Shown piece by piece: positions 1-12,400 of a DNA stretch of 64,000 nucleotides (the stretch's first letter is position 1; each line of letters begins with the position of its first letter). The DNA lies in contig JAPTJF010000127.1 in assembly GCA_029339195.1 (NCBI GenBank), forward strand, positions 1 to 64,000. Direction: 5' to 3'. A model generated the notes under the pieces. That model saw nothing but the letters and a program-made list of their open reading frames with translations. It did no database searches and was not told the DNA's origin. A program made the translations under genes and the position numbers. This DNA is from Micractinium sp. NFX-FRZ (taxonomy: Eukaryota; Chlorophyta; Trebouxiophyceae; Chlorellales; Chlorellaceae).

Positions 1-157
1 GCCAGTGGGCTTGCGCCCTCGTTTTCCTCCCGGGCATTTGCCGAATCACGCATACCGCGTATACTTCTTCTTCTTCTCTTCTTCTGATGCACATCTCCGC
101 ACACTATCACACTGGTGACGCATCTTGAATTTGAACCAAGCAGCAGAGAGAGTCTCA

Positions 158-1738
158 ATGGCCTCCCTGTGTGCAGCTCAGCCGCATGTCACCGCTGGCT
201 GGAGGCCCAGCGCTCCGGCAGCTCGACGGAAAGCAGCAGCACACCGGGTTTATCGCGTGTGTGCCGCCGATGAAGGCACGGGCGCGGCTGAAACGCCGGG
301 TGAGGTGCAGCCCAGCATTGCCAGTGTGGCTGAGCAGCTCATGAAGGACCCCGCAAACGCGGCGCAGCTGCAGCGCATTACCGATGCAGCGCAGCGCGTG
401 GCGGAGCTGCAGGCCGAGTCTCAGCGGCTGGGCGCTGAGATGGCTGCGGCAGCGGCGGAGCAGGCAGCCACTGGCGAGGCAGCGGAGCGGCGGGCGGCAG
501 AGGCAGCGGCAGCCATCATGGCGGAAGCTGAGGTGGCGGCCAAGGCCAAGCTACTCCAGGCGGCGCAGCTGCAAGCTGAGTCAGCAGATGCGGCGCGGCA
601 AAAGTGGGCCGGCGACATTGACGAGGTGCGGCACAGAGGCGTTTGGTGTGCGCAAGGGGCCTTGTGTAGGCACTGCTCCATGCTGGGAGGGCTTTGTATG
701 CATGGCAGACTAGGGATCCTACATTTGGGCTGCGGTTCGGCAACAGTGGCTTGGGCCTTGGCTGCTGTGACTTTGTCCCCGCACTGTTTGCACTCACGTG
801 TGGGCACGGCGAGGCACGCTGGCCACACGGTTCTGCTTCAACCACTTTGCATGCCTCTCCTGCATTTGGACACCTTGCCAAAACCCCTATAATTCGACAC
901 TTGCTGCAGGATAAGGAACGTGTGGAGTCAGGCAAGGCGGCAGCAGCGGCAGGCCTCGGCGGCCTGGCAGCCACGCTCCCGCTTGCAATCTCAGACGGCA
1001 CGGGCGCCGGCGCCGCCCTGCTGGCGCTGGCCACTGCGGGGGTGGCATCTGCGCTGCTGGGAGTGACGTATCGCTATGCTGTGCGCCAGGATGTTACCAA
1101 CACGCAGCTCAAGGTGCGTCCAGCACGGGTCGAGCAGAGAGTGTGGGAGTTGGCCCGGGTTCCTCTACAGCGTGGCAGGGTGGAGGAGGTGCGCTATATT
1201 TTGGGTTTAGTGTGGCTTGCCACATGTTGTGTGCCCTGTGAAGCTGGCAGGCAGACATGATGAGGGACCGAGCAAACTGCAATCGGCATGCTTCGGCACG
1301 CAGCGCGCTGCTGATGGCCCGAGCAGCATGCACTGAAGTGCTACTCGCTCGCTGGCTCGCTGGCTGCACTCTCAGGGCCCCTTTTGCCCCTCCCCCTGCC
1401 CCCTGGCAAGTTGTGTATGCGCCCCTTCTCACTGCGCCCCATCCCCTGCACCCGCGTGTCCCCTGCAGGCGGGCGTGGTGGCAGCATTTGGGCTGGTGCG
1501 CGGCCTGGGGCAGGCCGCCGGCATTCTGGCTGCTGCCCCTGGCAGCGCCGACAGCGTGGCAGGGTTGGACCTGTCGCTGCCTGCTCTGGGCGGAGCTGGG
1601 CTGGCGCTGGGGCAGTGCATGCTGGCGGCGGCGTTTGCGGCCACTGCTGTGGAGGTGGGCTTCCAGCGCGGACTGGTGAAACCCTTTGGGGCGGCCAGCA
1701 ACAGCGGCAGCAGCAGCAGCCAGGATGGCGGCAGCTGA
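158..1738 (+). CDS. Plastid-targeted coiled-coil membrane protein, function unknown
   Basis: Three exons: 158-625, 910-1113 and 1469-1738, giving 313 residues with all junctions in phase 0 (GAG|GTGCGG, AAG|GTGCGT; acceptors CTGCAG and CTGCAGG). I chose the ATG at 158 because the open frame upstream offers only a TTG. Residues 1-45 are rich in A, R and S and poor in acids, like a chloroplast transit peptide. Residues 50-165 form an Ala/Glu/Gln-rich coiled coil. The second half has about four hydrophobic segments: two around ISDGTGAGAALLALATAG, one before LVRGLGQAAG, and one near QCMLAAAFAATAVEVGF. The segment YRYAVRQDVTNTQLK followed by a Gly-rich hydrophobic stretch resembles an uncharacterised plant and algal plastid membrane family, but that is from memory. 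Probably a thylakoid or envelope protein. I do not recognise a function. Confidence 0.8.
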
Positions 1739-2601
1739 GGGGCAGTTGGCAAGGCGGGGCGTCACTGCAAGCCTTTTTCAAGATGCCCTGCCTGCAAGGT
1801 CCATGACTTTACCCCTTCATTTCTCTGTCTGTTTTTTTGTGGCATGCCATCATGCAACTTGGTTTGTGGTTCATGAGCAGTACTAACCCCCTCAAGTTCG
1901 AAGCGCGCTGAGCCTGGTTGCCTGGGTGGCGCCAGATGGGCATGGAGGGTCCAGAGCGTGCGCCTGTCAGGGCCTGATGAGGGCGTTCCTGATGGCACCT
2001 TGGGGACCAGTGGGTTGTTTGAAGATCCTGCTGGAAGGTGCTTCCAGCAGAAGCAGGATGGATGCAACGCACCAGCGCCAGAGGCCAAGCCTTCGACTGC
2101 ACAGCCATCCGGCTGGTTCTTGTTGCCGGGCACCCCATCCCCAATGAGTGAGTTGCACACAAACTTCAGTCTACAAGCAGCACGTGGATAGGGACAGGGG
2201 AAGACTGCAGTGCCCGCTCCCTTGCGCCAGCGCTCGCAAGCCATGCCGCGCCGCCATCACCCTCCCAACCTACCCCCGCTGCTGGCGGCGGGATTGGGCC
2301 AGCCAGGCCGAATCGCGCGACCGATCGGGGGCCTATTTGCAGTCTCACGCTTCAAAAGAAGCAACACGGCTGACGGGTGGTTGCCGGCCACCTGGCACTG
2401 GACTGCCCGTGCCGCTCTTGGAAGCCCCGCACCTTCCCATCAGCCAACACCCATACCCTGTGCGGGGCCCAGCCCAGCTTTCGGGCATTTCAGTTCGAGA
2501 GAGGCGCGCCCGCACTGGCGCCCTTGTGGAGAATGCCCTGCTAGGTCCTTCTCACTCGCTCTGCGGCTTCAGAACACGCTCTTCACATCCCACACAAAGG
2601 A
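1739..2601. other. Intergenic region between two plus-strand genes
   Basis: It must hold the 3' UTR of the plastid membrane protein gene and the promoter and 5' UTR of the kinase gene. I found no TGTAA poly(A) signal and no convincing exon. The open frames on both strands are short and have no recognisable protein character. Confidence 0.6.
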
Positions 2602-5600
2602 ATGGTTGAGCCTCGAGCGCAGCAGCCAGCGGACAACTCTCAACCGAATGGTCTCGCGGGAAGGGCGACGCCTGGGCGGGCGGCTGGCCCAGGTGAGGCG
2701 TCGGCTGTTACATTAAGCCCTGAGATTGCCTCACACTCCGCACGAGCCCCTGCAAGCGGCCCGCCTCGGTGGCGTGCTGGTGGGCACGGTGGTGGGCTGG
2801 GCGCACGTGCGGCCGTTCCTGGGCCTGCTTGCTGCCTGGAAAGCCGCCGAAGGGTGGCTGTAGCGGCCGGGCGCGGCGTACGCGGCGGATGTGCAACATC
2901 CAAGGCTGCGCACGGCGCCGGCGGCGTGCGGTTCCAACGACACAGCGCATGCCCAACGCCGGTACGTGGCCAACTGCTGCTGTGCTCACCCCTGCTCGCC
3001 TGCCTGGGCGCCTGCCAACTCCCTGCAGATGCCTCGCCCCAGCGCGGGGCAGCACCCAGCTGGGACTTTGGCGGCGGCGGTGCCGGACGGCCCACCACCC
3101 CCGCAGTAGACGGCGCAGCGCACGGCGGCTGGCGGAATGCGCCCGCGCCGCCGTCGTCAGGGACACGGCAGCAGCAGCAGCAGCAACAACAGCGAGCCGC
3201 CACGCCTAGCAGCCATGTCACACCCAGGGTTGCCGCGGGGCTGCTGCGCGCTGTGCGCACCAGCTCCAACTCGCTCACCGGCTTGCTGAAGCGGCCCGCC
3301 ACTGCAGCTTCTGTCAGCAGCCCAGGCGGCGTCTCGCCGCTCTTTGAGGTGCGCGGCGCGGGGCTGTCCCCGCCAGAGCCGCCGCGCCCCGCCACCACCA
3401 GCCACGTCGCAGCGCAGCCGCAGCGGCCCCCCTCAACTGCTCACCAGCAGCAGCAGCAGCACAAGTACCACGCCGGTGCCGCAGCGCCGCCGGCGTACAA
3501 CATCCAGGCACGGTCGAGCCACCGTACGGCCACTGCGCCGGCGGCCAGCAGCCCGCTCGCTTCAGCGCAGCGGCAGACCGCTGTGGTCGCAGCACACGGC
3601 CTGGACCTTGGCGCCAGCCCTGCTGCAGCAGGCAGCTCGCCCGCCATCTCCCTCGCGCACCAGTTGGAGGCGGTGGCAGCTGCCACCAGGGCAGCGGCGG
3701 TGGCAGGCCCCGCAGCCGCGCAGCAGCTCCGCCAACAGCAGCACCAGCAGCAGGGGGCGCCCAGCCCCCCCACTAGCACGCAGCCCAGTGCCGTGTCCTC
3801 CCGCTACAGCCGCAGCAGCAGCGGAGGCACTGGCGGGCGCGCCATCCCGCCGCCTGGCACCGCCCCGGCTGGCTTCACCGCCACCATGCACTCCAACCCG
3901 CTCTACTCATCGGGTAGCGAGGCATACGCAAGGCCGAGGAGGCAGCAGCAGCAGCAGACTTCCCAGCAGCAGCAGCAGCGGGCGCCGCCGCCCGTGCGGG
4001 TGACCGCCACCACTGCTGCAGCTGCTGCGGCCGCTGCCGCAGCGTCCTTGCCCCACACCCCAATGGCGCCGGGAACTTCGCTTCCCTCGGCCGGCAACAC
4101 CCCTGGCGTGTCTCCACTGGCAGGCACACTGCAGGTAGGTGTCGCAGAGCGTGCGGTGTTCCGGGAACTGCTGCCGCTGCTCTTGGTTGGCTTATCGCTT
4201 AACGACCCAGTGCCGCTGCCCTTTGTTGGCTCCCTCTCAGACAGCCCAGCGCCCCTGTCTGCTGCTTGCCTCACCTGCAGGCCGCCTCCAACCTGACCAT
4301 GGTGAGCGACAGCCGCCCCATCAGCCCGGGCCCCTTCCTCTCCACCCTTGCCAGCAGCGCGCTGCCTGACAGCGCATCGCGCAGCAGCCGCCCCGTCAGC
4401 CCGCAGTGCATGGACAGCTCGCCGCCTACCCCAGGCTCGTTTGCGCCGCTGGGAGCAGCCGCTGCTGCTGCTGCACGGGGCGTGAGCAACCTCTCACCCA
4501 TCAAGACGGCGGCAGCAGGTGCAGCACAGCAGCATTCACGCTCGCTGCCCAGCTCGCCGGCCCCGCCAGCCGCGCCCCCTGCCGCGCCCGCTTCCGCGAC
4601 TACCTCCGCTGCTGCTGGAGCCACCGCCTTCCGGTTGCCCATTTTCAACCAGGACGGCCGGCTGGTGGGGTACAAACAGAACAGGTGGGTAGGCAGATGA
4701 TGTCTCAGGCAGGTTGCCTGCCTGCCTGGTCTTTCTGATGGGAAGTGACGTGCCTGCCCAATGCCTCCATGTGCCTATGCCTCCCTGACATGCCCGCTCG
4801 TCTCCCTGTCATCCCTGCAGCAACTTGATCTCCCGCCCCGGCGCCTGCATCAGCTCAGCACCCTCCTCGCCCAACCGCAGCGCCCTGTCCACCGGAGAGA
4901 CCTTCACCCACGCCGGCACCTCGGCCTCCACCGACGGCACCTCCCCAAGTGCCGCCCAGGTGCGCAGCAGAGGGCTGCATTGGCACATTCAGGAGCAGCT
5001 TTTTGTCCAGCCATGCAGGGAGTAGCGACCTGCACCCATGCATCAGCTTGCATTGCCTGCATGCCAGCGGCGCTTGCTCACCTGGCCTGTCCATGTCTGC
5101 TCCCCTGCAGGCCGCCGCACCGGCAGCGCCCACGCCTGCACCCGGGGACAGCAGCGACTTTGCTGAGCCCCTGGCAGACCCCTTCCGTGGCTTCCAAGAT
5201 GCCGACAACATGGTGCCAGGTGGGTGGCAGGGGCGACGGCCGTTGCGGGTAACCACTGGTGAGGAGGTGCCGGGTGCTGTGTCTGCTGGACCCTGACAGC
5301 ATTCCCAGCCCCCACCCGTGTTTGCTGCCGCTCTCCTCCACACAATGCCTGCCCCACCCTCCAACCCATCCCTCCGTCCTCTCATCACTCATTGCAGGGT
5401 ATGTGCTGGGCCCAGTGCTGGGCAAGGGCGGCTTCTGCTCCGTGCGCAAGGCGCTGCACGAGCTTACGGGGCAGGTTGTGGCCTGCAAGATCATTGAGAA
5501 GGGCAAGCTCAAGGTGGGGCGTTTGAGGGGAGGGCTGGGGTGTGCGGAGGAGGGGGGGGGGGGTCTCTGGAAAGCTGGCCATCATCCCTGAGCGTGGGCC

Positions 5601-8338
5601 CTGCTGCTCTGCCCCTCTTGAACGGCCGTCAATTTGCATTTGGACTCCTCACCCCGCCCTGACCGACGCCCAGTTTCCCCGCTTCCCAACCTCTCGCTAC
5701 CCTCATTCAACAGGACCCCAAGGACCGCGACCGCGTGGACCGCGAGTGCCGCGTGATGCGCAACCTGTCCAACCATGTGGCGGTGGTGAAGCTGTTTGAG
5801 TATGTGGAGACCAAGGACTTTGTGTACATCATGATGGAGGCAGCCAAGCGCGGGTGGGTGGGTGCTGTGGGAGGTGTGCATAGTGCGGGGAGGAGTGGCT
5901 GGGAGGCTGGATGCTGGATGGCAGCAGCAACAGGATGGAGCATGCAAGGCCTGTCATTCAGCTGAGAAGCTGTGCTTGCTCACCTGCTTTCGCACCCTCC
6001 GCTCCCTCCCTGCAGCTCGCTGCTGGACTATGTGCGTGAGCGCAAGAAGCTGCCGGAGGAGGAGGCGGTGACCATCTTCCAGCAGCTCCTGCACTCGCTG
6101 CAGTTCTGCCACCGCAAGGACGTGAGCCTGCCGGGCGGCCAGCATGGGCGCTGGCGGGCAGAGAGCTCCGTGGCTGCCTCTCCGACAGCCCATCTGCCTG
6201 CCTGCCTGCCCCCTGTGTCTGACTGCCCAACATCCAAGTGCACCCTCCCGGCTGCCCCTCCCTCGCTCCTCACAACATGTGCTCTGCCCCCTTCCCCACA
6301 GGTGGTGCACCGCGATATCAAGCTGGAGAACATCCTCATCAACTCAGCGGGCCACATGAAGCTGATCGACTTTGGGCTGTGCGGCTACTACGTCAACGGC
6401 AAGCGCCTGCGCTGCCACTGCGGCTCCCCCAGCTATGCCGCCCCCGAGATTGTGGTGAGTGCGCAGGCAGGGGGATGGGTGGGTGGTGGGAAGTTGAGTG
6501 GGCAAGCAGGGGCTGGCTGGGTGGTGGGAAGTTGAGGCGCGCAGACATGGTGGTGCGGTGTGGGCAGGATCCTGCCTACGTAGCAGTGTCGGCATGCCTT
6601 CCTCACAGTGTTTTCACGTCTCTGCTCCTACACCTCACATGCCCCTTGCCCTCTCCCTCCCCTGCCTGGCCGCCTCAGGCGCGCAAGGACTACCTGGGCC
6701 CGCCGGTGGACGTGTGGTCCCTGGGCATCGTGCTGTTTGCCATGCTGGCCGGCTACCTGCCCTTCCACGCCAAGGAGAAGAAGCAGCTGAGCGAGAAGAT
6801 CCTGTCAGGTGGGTGGGTTGGGGTGGGGGGCAGTGTGAGTGCACAGAGCACTGCATGACAGCAAATGCCTGGGTTGTGTCCACGCAGGTGTTCGCTCAGC
6901 CTGCTCACTTGCTTGGCCCGTGCAGTGGTCTCTTCCTTCGTCCCCTTCAACCCTGCTCTGATCTGCCCTCTGCGCCCGCCCGCTGCCTCCTCCCTGCAGG
7001 CGTGTACAAGCCGGCGGCCTGGATGAGCCCCGATGCCCAGGACCTCATCTCCCGCATGCTCACCCTGGACCCCGACCAGCGCATCACGCTGGAGGAGGCG
7101 TGGGCGCACCCCTGGGTGGCGCGTGCGCCGCGGTGGGAGCCGCCAGGCGTGGGCGCGGGGCGCCTGTACCGCGCGCTCACCGACCCATCCACGGGCGCTG
7201 TGCTGCCTGATGACGCGGGTGAGAGCAGCGGAGCAGCAATAGGCTTTGTATAGTAGTGCTGGCGGGAAGGGGAAGGGGCTCAGAAGCTGGTGTCATGCCT
7301 GATGTGACAGAAAGTGCCTGCAGCCCTGCGCTCATTCCAGCCCCGATCCTCCTGCCTCCCCCTGACATCTCCTACTCACCCTCCCGTTCTGCCTGGCCTG
7401 TGCTCCCCTGCCCCCTACCCTTGGTAACTGCAGTCCTGCTGCAGCTGGAGGCGCTGGGCGCTGATGTGGCAAACATCCGGCGCGCCCTACGCTCCCGCGA
7501 GTGCAACAGCCTCACCGCCACCTACCACCTCGTGTTCGAGTCGCAGCTGGAGTTGCAGCGCTCGTCTGCTGCAGCCTCACGCGACGCCTCCAGCAAGCGC
7601 ACAGGAAACGAGCGCGCAGCTGCGGCGGCCATGGCGGCGGCGGTAGCAGCCGCCAAGAAAGCTCCCTCCAGTGCAGGGGACTGGCAGTGGGACTTTGCCT
7701 CCATCAACGCCGCTGCTGCTGCGGCGGCGGCGGCCGGAACAGCAGAAGCAGGCAGCTCCAGCAGCGGCATGGGCTCCCATGCCAGCGCCGGCAGCAGCAG
7801 CCTGCGCGGCAGCAGCTCGCCCGCCCGGCCGCGCACCGCCGGCGCTCCGGTCGTGCCTGGCGGCAGCCCCACCCGCTTTGGGCAGGAGGCGGCTGCTGCT
7901 GGCTACCTCAGCTCGCCGCGGCGGCATGCCGCTGCTATGGCAACCGCAGCTGCTGGCTACAGCTGGGAGGTGCAGCATGTCAGCAGCCCCATGCAGCAGG
8001 TGGCACGGCTCGCGACCCCCGCTGCTGCCTCCACCACCACAGTCACAGCCACAGCAGGTGCAGAGTGGGACATCAAGGCCGTCCGCCCTAGCACAGCAGA
8101 CGCAGCAGGCACAGCAGCAGCTGAGTCAGACATGCTCACCGCCCCGCCCGCACCCCTCATCCTCACAACGACCGCCGTGGCCGACTGCACCTCGCCCACC
8201 GCCGCCAACAAATCGTGCTGCCTGTCGCCGCTGCCCACGGTGCTGTCCCCCAAGCAGCTTCAGCTGGTGGCGGGCAGCGGTAGCGGCGGCGCAGGCACCA
8301 GCGGCGACCACAGCCCCCCGATAGCCCAGGCAGTGTGA
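2602..8338 (+). CDS. AMPK/SnRK-related Ser/Thr protein kinase with long disordered N-terminus and UBA-like domain
   Basis: Twelve exons: 2602-2692, 3029-4134, 4281-4684, 4821-4959, 5111-5219, 5398-5513, 5714-5853, 6016-6121, 6302-6454, 6679-6808, 7000-7218 and 7434-8338; 1205 residues, every phase closes. Residues 1-616 are low-complexity Q/A/S/P sequence. The kinase domain is about 617-885: Gly loop GKGGFCSV, Lys in VACKII, VVHRDIKLEN, DFGLCG, CGSPSYAAPE and VDVWSLGIVLFAMLAG, closest in style to AMPK, MARK and SnRK kinases. Just after it, CNSLTATYHLVFE matches the UBA-like segment of that family. The activation-loop position phosphorylated by LKB1-type kinases (Thr in LDTFCGSP) is Cys here (LRCHCGSP), and the third Gly of the Gly loop is Cys. 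The C-terminal 260 residues are Ala/Ser-rich. The N-terminal start is the least certain part: intron 1 (2693-3028) is a multiple of three with no stop in frame, so it could be retained. Confidence 0.85.
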
Positions 8339-8888
8339 CCAGCAGCGCTGGCTGGGGGCGGCCCAATTTGCGCACCCCCTCGCACAGCGCTGGCTGCACC
8401 CTACCGCAAAGCCGGCTCTTCTTGGCGGCTCACGACCAGTCAGCCCCTCTAGGACCCGCAGTTTAGGCAGCAGCTGTACCATCCCATAGGCAGGCCCCAC
8501 AGACATGACGAGCCCATAGGCACCGCCCACCGACAGCAGTACCCCTTTCCCTTTTTGCCACGACCCCCTCCTCCCTGTTCGCCTCAGTTGCCCCCTCTGC
8601 GATTCCTACCCGAGATTCACTTCCACATGCGAGAGCCAGCAATGCCCAAACCCAACCTCTCTCCACTGTTCCCCCACTGTTACACCCCCAGAGCGCGGCT
8701 CCCCCTGGGCCACCCGCCTTCCCCCGCTGTTGTTGTCTTATTGTACTTGCTCCCTTGCTGTTGTTGTTATTTCCCCGTCCCCCTGTCCCTATTCTCCTGC
8801 CCCGCTGCGCCTGCCCAATCATGTGGCGCCAGCCCCCCCACTGCGGAACAAAGCAGCAGTGAATGATTGAAAGAATGAACCATTGCTG

Positions 8889-8893
8889 TGTAA
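8889..8893 (+). terminator. TGTAA poly(A) signal of the kinase gene
   Basis: TGTAA, the usual chlorophyte poly(A) signal, about 550 bases after the kinase stop codon, in a TGTGTAAAG context. It is the first one downstream on this strand. Confidence 0.55.
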
Positions 8894-8953
8894 AGCAGCA
8901 TGCCGCTCATGGACTGGGAGCTGATGTCCGGGATTGCGGTGTTGTATAGAGGC

Positions 8954-8958
8954 TTACA
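8954..8958 (-). terminator. TGTAA poly(A) signal of the helical-repeat gene
   Basis: Plus-strand TTACA, read as TGTAA on the minus strand, about 490 bases after the stop at 9444. Confidence 0.5.
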
Positions 8959-9255
8959 CGAGCAGTGTATACGAAAGGCAAGGACAGATTGGGGACGCTC
9001 TCTGCTGCTGCTGTCGGTTGAGGCGGTCGGCACTACAGCGTGCTGTACCATGCGGCATTTGCGAAGGATGGAGGGAGAATGAATCGAGAGGGGGAAGAAT
9101 TGGCAAGTGAAGGCGAAATGCCGCCATGATTTGAAGGCAGTCGTTTTGGCAGTGGTGTGCGTCAATGGGAGGAAGCAGGGGATGAAAAGCTTCAAGTAAC
9201 AGTTTGTGTGTCGCATTCGGGTTCACAGCAAAACTGGAGTGTCTATGTGGAGTGT

Positions 9256-9320
9256 TATGAGAGCATTGGATCATCCACTATCGGATATATCGGAGTCCAA
9301 TATGAGAGCATTGGATCATC
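9256..9320. repeat. 20-base direct repeat, period 45
   Basis: TATGAGAGCATTGGATCATC occurs at 9256-9275 and again at 9301-9320, perfectly conserved. The spacer holds a short AT-rich stretch. It sits in the 3' UTR of the minus-strand gene. Confidence 0.9.
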
Positions 9321-9443
9321 ATTGTTGTTGCTTTGTGACTGCCACTGAATGCTGTCCCGGGGGTGTCTGCACCGGCTTGTTTGGGGGGTGTGCACCCACG
9401 GCGTTCGGTTGGATCTGCTAACGGTTTCGTTTGGGCCTGCCGC

Positions 9444-12400
9444 TCAGGCACAGTTGCCGGCAGCCGCGGCCTGAAGCTTCAGAGCCTGCAGGACTGCCAG
9501 GATGCGCTGCAGGTGTGCAGGGTCGCTGGTGGTGGTGGGAGGGGTTGGTGGGGCGGCAGCTGCACCAGAGGGCGGCGGCATGTTGAAGGGAGCCAGCATC
9601 ACTGGCAGCGGCACGTGGTGCGCTGCAGGTGCGCTGGGCCGCCGGCTGGCAGGCGATGACAGCTGCTGCGCCAGCAGAGCATACTGAGAGATGCTCAGCG
9701 GGCCGCTGCCTGACAGGGGCAGCCCAGGGGGCGCCACAAACATGAGGTGAGCTGGCAGTGACGGTGCAGCGCGCGCCGGCGGCGGTGGGGGCGCCACATG
9801 CTGCTGCTGCTGCTGCTGGTACTGCTGCCAGGGCTGCTGAGGTGGCGGCGGTGGTGGGCGTGCACCCATGGAGGACAGCATAGTCAGCTGGTCGATCGAA
9901 AAGCAGGCCACTCCAGCTGGCGCCCAGTTGGCGCTGCTGCTGCCAGCGGCACTGCCAGTATTGCCCACCGACCAGCTGCTGCTGTTGGTGGCATCACGAA
10001 GGCTGCTGCCCTGCTGCTGACGCCGAGCGGGCTCCTGGTGCGGCGGTGGCGGCCGGGGATGCGCCCCGCCGTGCCCCACCGGCCCCTGCCCCTGGCCAGG
10101 TGCCATGAAGCGCAGGGGACCCACGCCGCAGCTGCGCAGTGCGGAGCACAGTGCGCTCGCCTCCTGCGACCGGTGGCTGGGCGGCAGGCTGGCGGCATGC
10201 GCATCGAAAGCCGCCAGCAGGACGCGTGTGCCCTCTGCCTCAACCAGCTCCTTGCCCATGCGGGAGACGGCACTGGCCATGTTGGCCATTGCCTGCAGTT
10301 GCAAATGAAGGAGTTGGAAGGAGTGAAGGAGTGAGCAGAAAGGGGGGCAGCGGAGGGTTTGGACTGCGGGAGGTGGCACTGGCTGAGCTTGGCCTGCAGG
10401 GACGGTGACGCCGTGGCAGGGTGCGATGGTGGGTGGTGCAATGCGTGACAGCGTGGGTGTGAGGGGGCAGGGTGAGCGTGTGTGATGCGAGTGGCAGTGC
10501 TGCAGCTGCCCCCGGGATGGCTTGCCAGCTGTACCCCCAGCACAGCCGGCAGCTGGCACACGCATGCACCAACTCTGACCCTCCCCAGCTCCCTTTGTGC
10601 ACCCCAGGCCCTGCCCTGCCACACACACACACCTGCAGATTGAACTGCCAGTACCGCCGCGTGCTCTCCGCTATGAGGATGTGCATCAGGGGGAGCACAG
10701 AGGGGCGCAGGGCGCCGCCCAGGTTGGCGCAGCCCACGGCGGAGCAGCTCAGACCCTGCACAAGGCAGCAGGAAGCAGCAAGGCCCACATCATGGTGACA
10801 GTCAGCTGAAGAACTGCTGGGCGATGGCACTCTGTTTGCCCTACCAGCGCTCCCCAGGAACAGATTGTCTTGCGCGCCTGCACGCAACAAATCACACCTC
10901 AGCTGCCCCAAAGACCCCTATCAGTTGCCCGCACCACAAACACGGCCCCCATGAGAGCTGCTTTGAAAAAACTAACAAAAAAACTGTGCCACCCACGTCA
11001 GTGAACCCTGTCACAAACCGACCCTCCTTTGCCCCCGCCCTCTCTCACCTGAATCGCGAAGCTGCCAGCAATGCGCGCCACCACAAACTGCAGGGAGGCC
11101 AGGACGTCTGCGGGGACGGGGAAGGAGTCGCCGTGCTTCTTGCGCAGCTGGCCAAAAGCCCTGCGGGGGAGGAGCGATGGCAGGGGCTTCCAGGTGAGGC
11201 AGCAAGGAGAGGGGGCTGCAGTTCTGCCCAACCACACACGTTGCAACCACACACGTTGCAACCACACACGTTGCACAGCTGGCCAAAGAGGGGCTTACTT
11301 GTGAAGCCGTGGGGCCTGCCCTGCGTAGGTCATCAATCCAAACCCACACAGCTGGCCCAGCAGCCCCAAGAGCGCCCCCTCACCACAGCATGTTTGCCAC
11401 CCCCTGGCTATCGAAGGACAGCGCCAGCTGCTTGGTGCGCTCCCACATCAGCTGCAGCGCCAGCGCCGAAGGCAGGTAGCCGTCGCTGGCCAGCCGGCCG
11501 CAGCTGTACCTGTCGGCCAGCGAAAGGGTGGGCGGGGGGTGGGGGAGAGCGCGCAGGAGGGCGGGGGGCACGTGAGGCAGCGACGGGGGGTTGAGCACAG
11601 GCCAGGAAGCGGCGTCTGCTCAGGAAGAGGTACCATGAGAGGCGCTGCGGTCAGGCACCCGCAGGGTGCTGGCACGGGAGCTGAGCAGGCACGCTGGGCA
11701 CGACCTGCAAGCACACGTACTACATGGGGCGCCCAACCCACCACCACCCCTGGGGCATTGAAGGGGGCGCACCAGACGGAGCTGACGCCCTGGGCATTGG
11801 GCTTGGCGGTGTCGCTGGGGGCGGTAAGGCAGGCGATGAGCGCGTTCTCCAGCGCCCCCACCATCTCAACGCTGGCGGGGTGCTCCGCCGCATGCAGCTT
11901 GGCCACGGCCCACCTGCAGGGGCGCAAGCTCACATGGGGTGGGCAGGCGCAGGCGGCGAGGTCAAGGACGGAACAGATTCCATCCACAAGATGCATGGAA
12001 ATGCGCGCTACTGTGAGCGATGAATGATGCATGATCAAAGCAGGAGCAGCACTGATGGCCCCAGGCCCAACCTGGCCTGGCTCTGCCCTGCCCCCTGCCC
12101 AAGGCTCAACACTGTGCACAGCGAGCAGCAGCACCCACCAGGCGTTGGCGGTGGACTGCGCGTTGAAGCAGCCGCTGTTGCACTGCTCCACCATCATGCC
12201 TGGAGAGGGGTCCAGGAGAGGGAATTCAAAGGAAGTGAGGGTAAGATGGGGCCGGAGGGCAGATGGGAGATGAGTAGGCACAACCTGATCACGGCCACCC
12301 CCCGAGCCGGGTGCTCTGCTCAACACAAGTGTGCACCCACCTGCCAGGGCCTGGAACACAGATGAGCCCAGCACAGCCTCCTTGAGGCCCTGCCCGCGCC

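Larger units (their letters stand above)
8339..9443. other. Convergent 3' regions of the kinase (+) and helical-repeat (-) genes
   Basis: No gene seen. The two poly(A) signals face each other about 65 bases apart (8889-8893 on plus, 8954-8958 on minus), so the two 3' UTRs, each about 500 bases, overlap slightly. A 20-base direct repeat lies at 9256-9320. Confidence 0.6.

Noticed and set aside
2640..3398. A 252-residue minus-strand frame, and a hydrophobic plus-strand peptide near 2757-2864 that looked like a membrane helix.
   Set aside because: Both overlap kinase intron 1 and exon 2. The hydrophobic peptide has no start codon or workable splice partner (the only in-phase intron would be about 54 bases).
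11230..11274. Three short repeats resembling a CRISPR array.
   Set aside because: The copies are directly adjacent with no spacers, in an intron of a nuclear gene.
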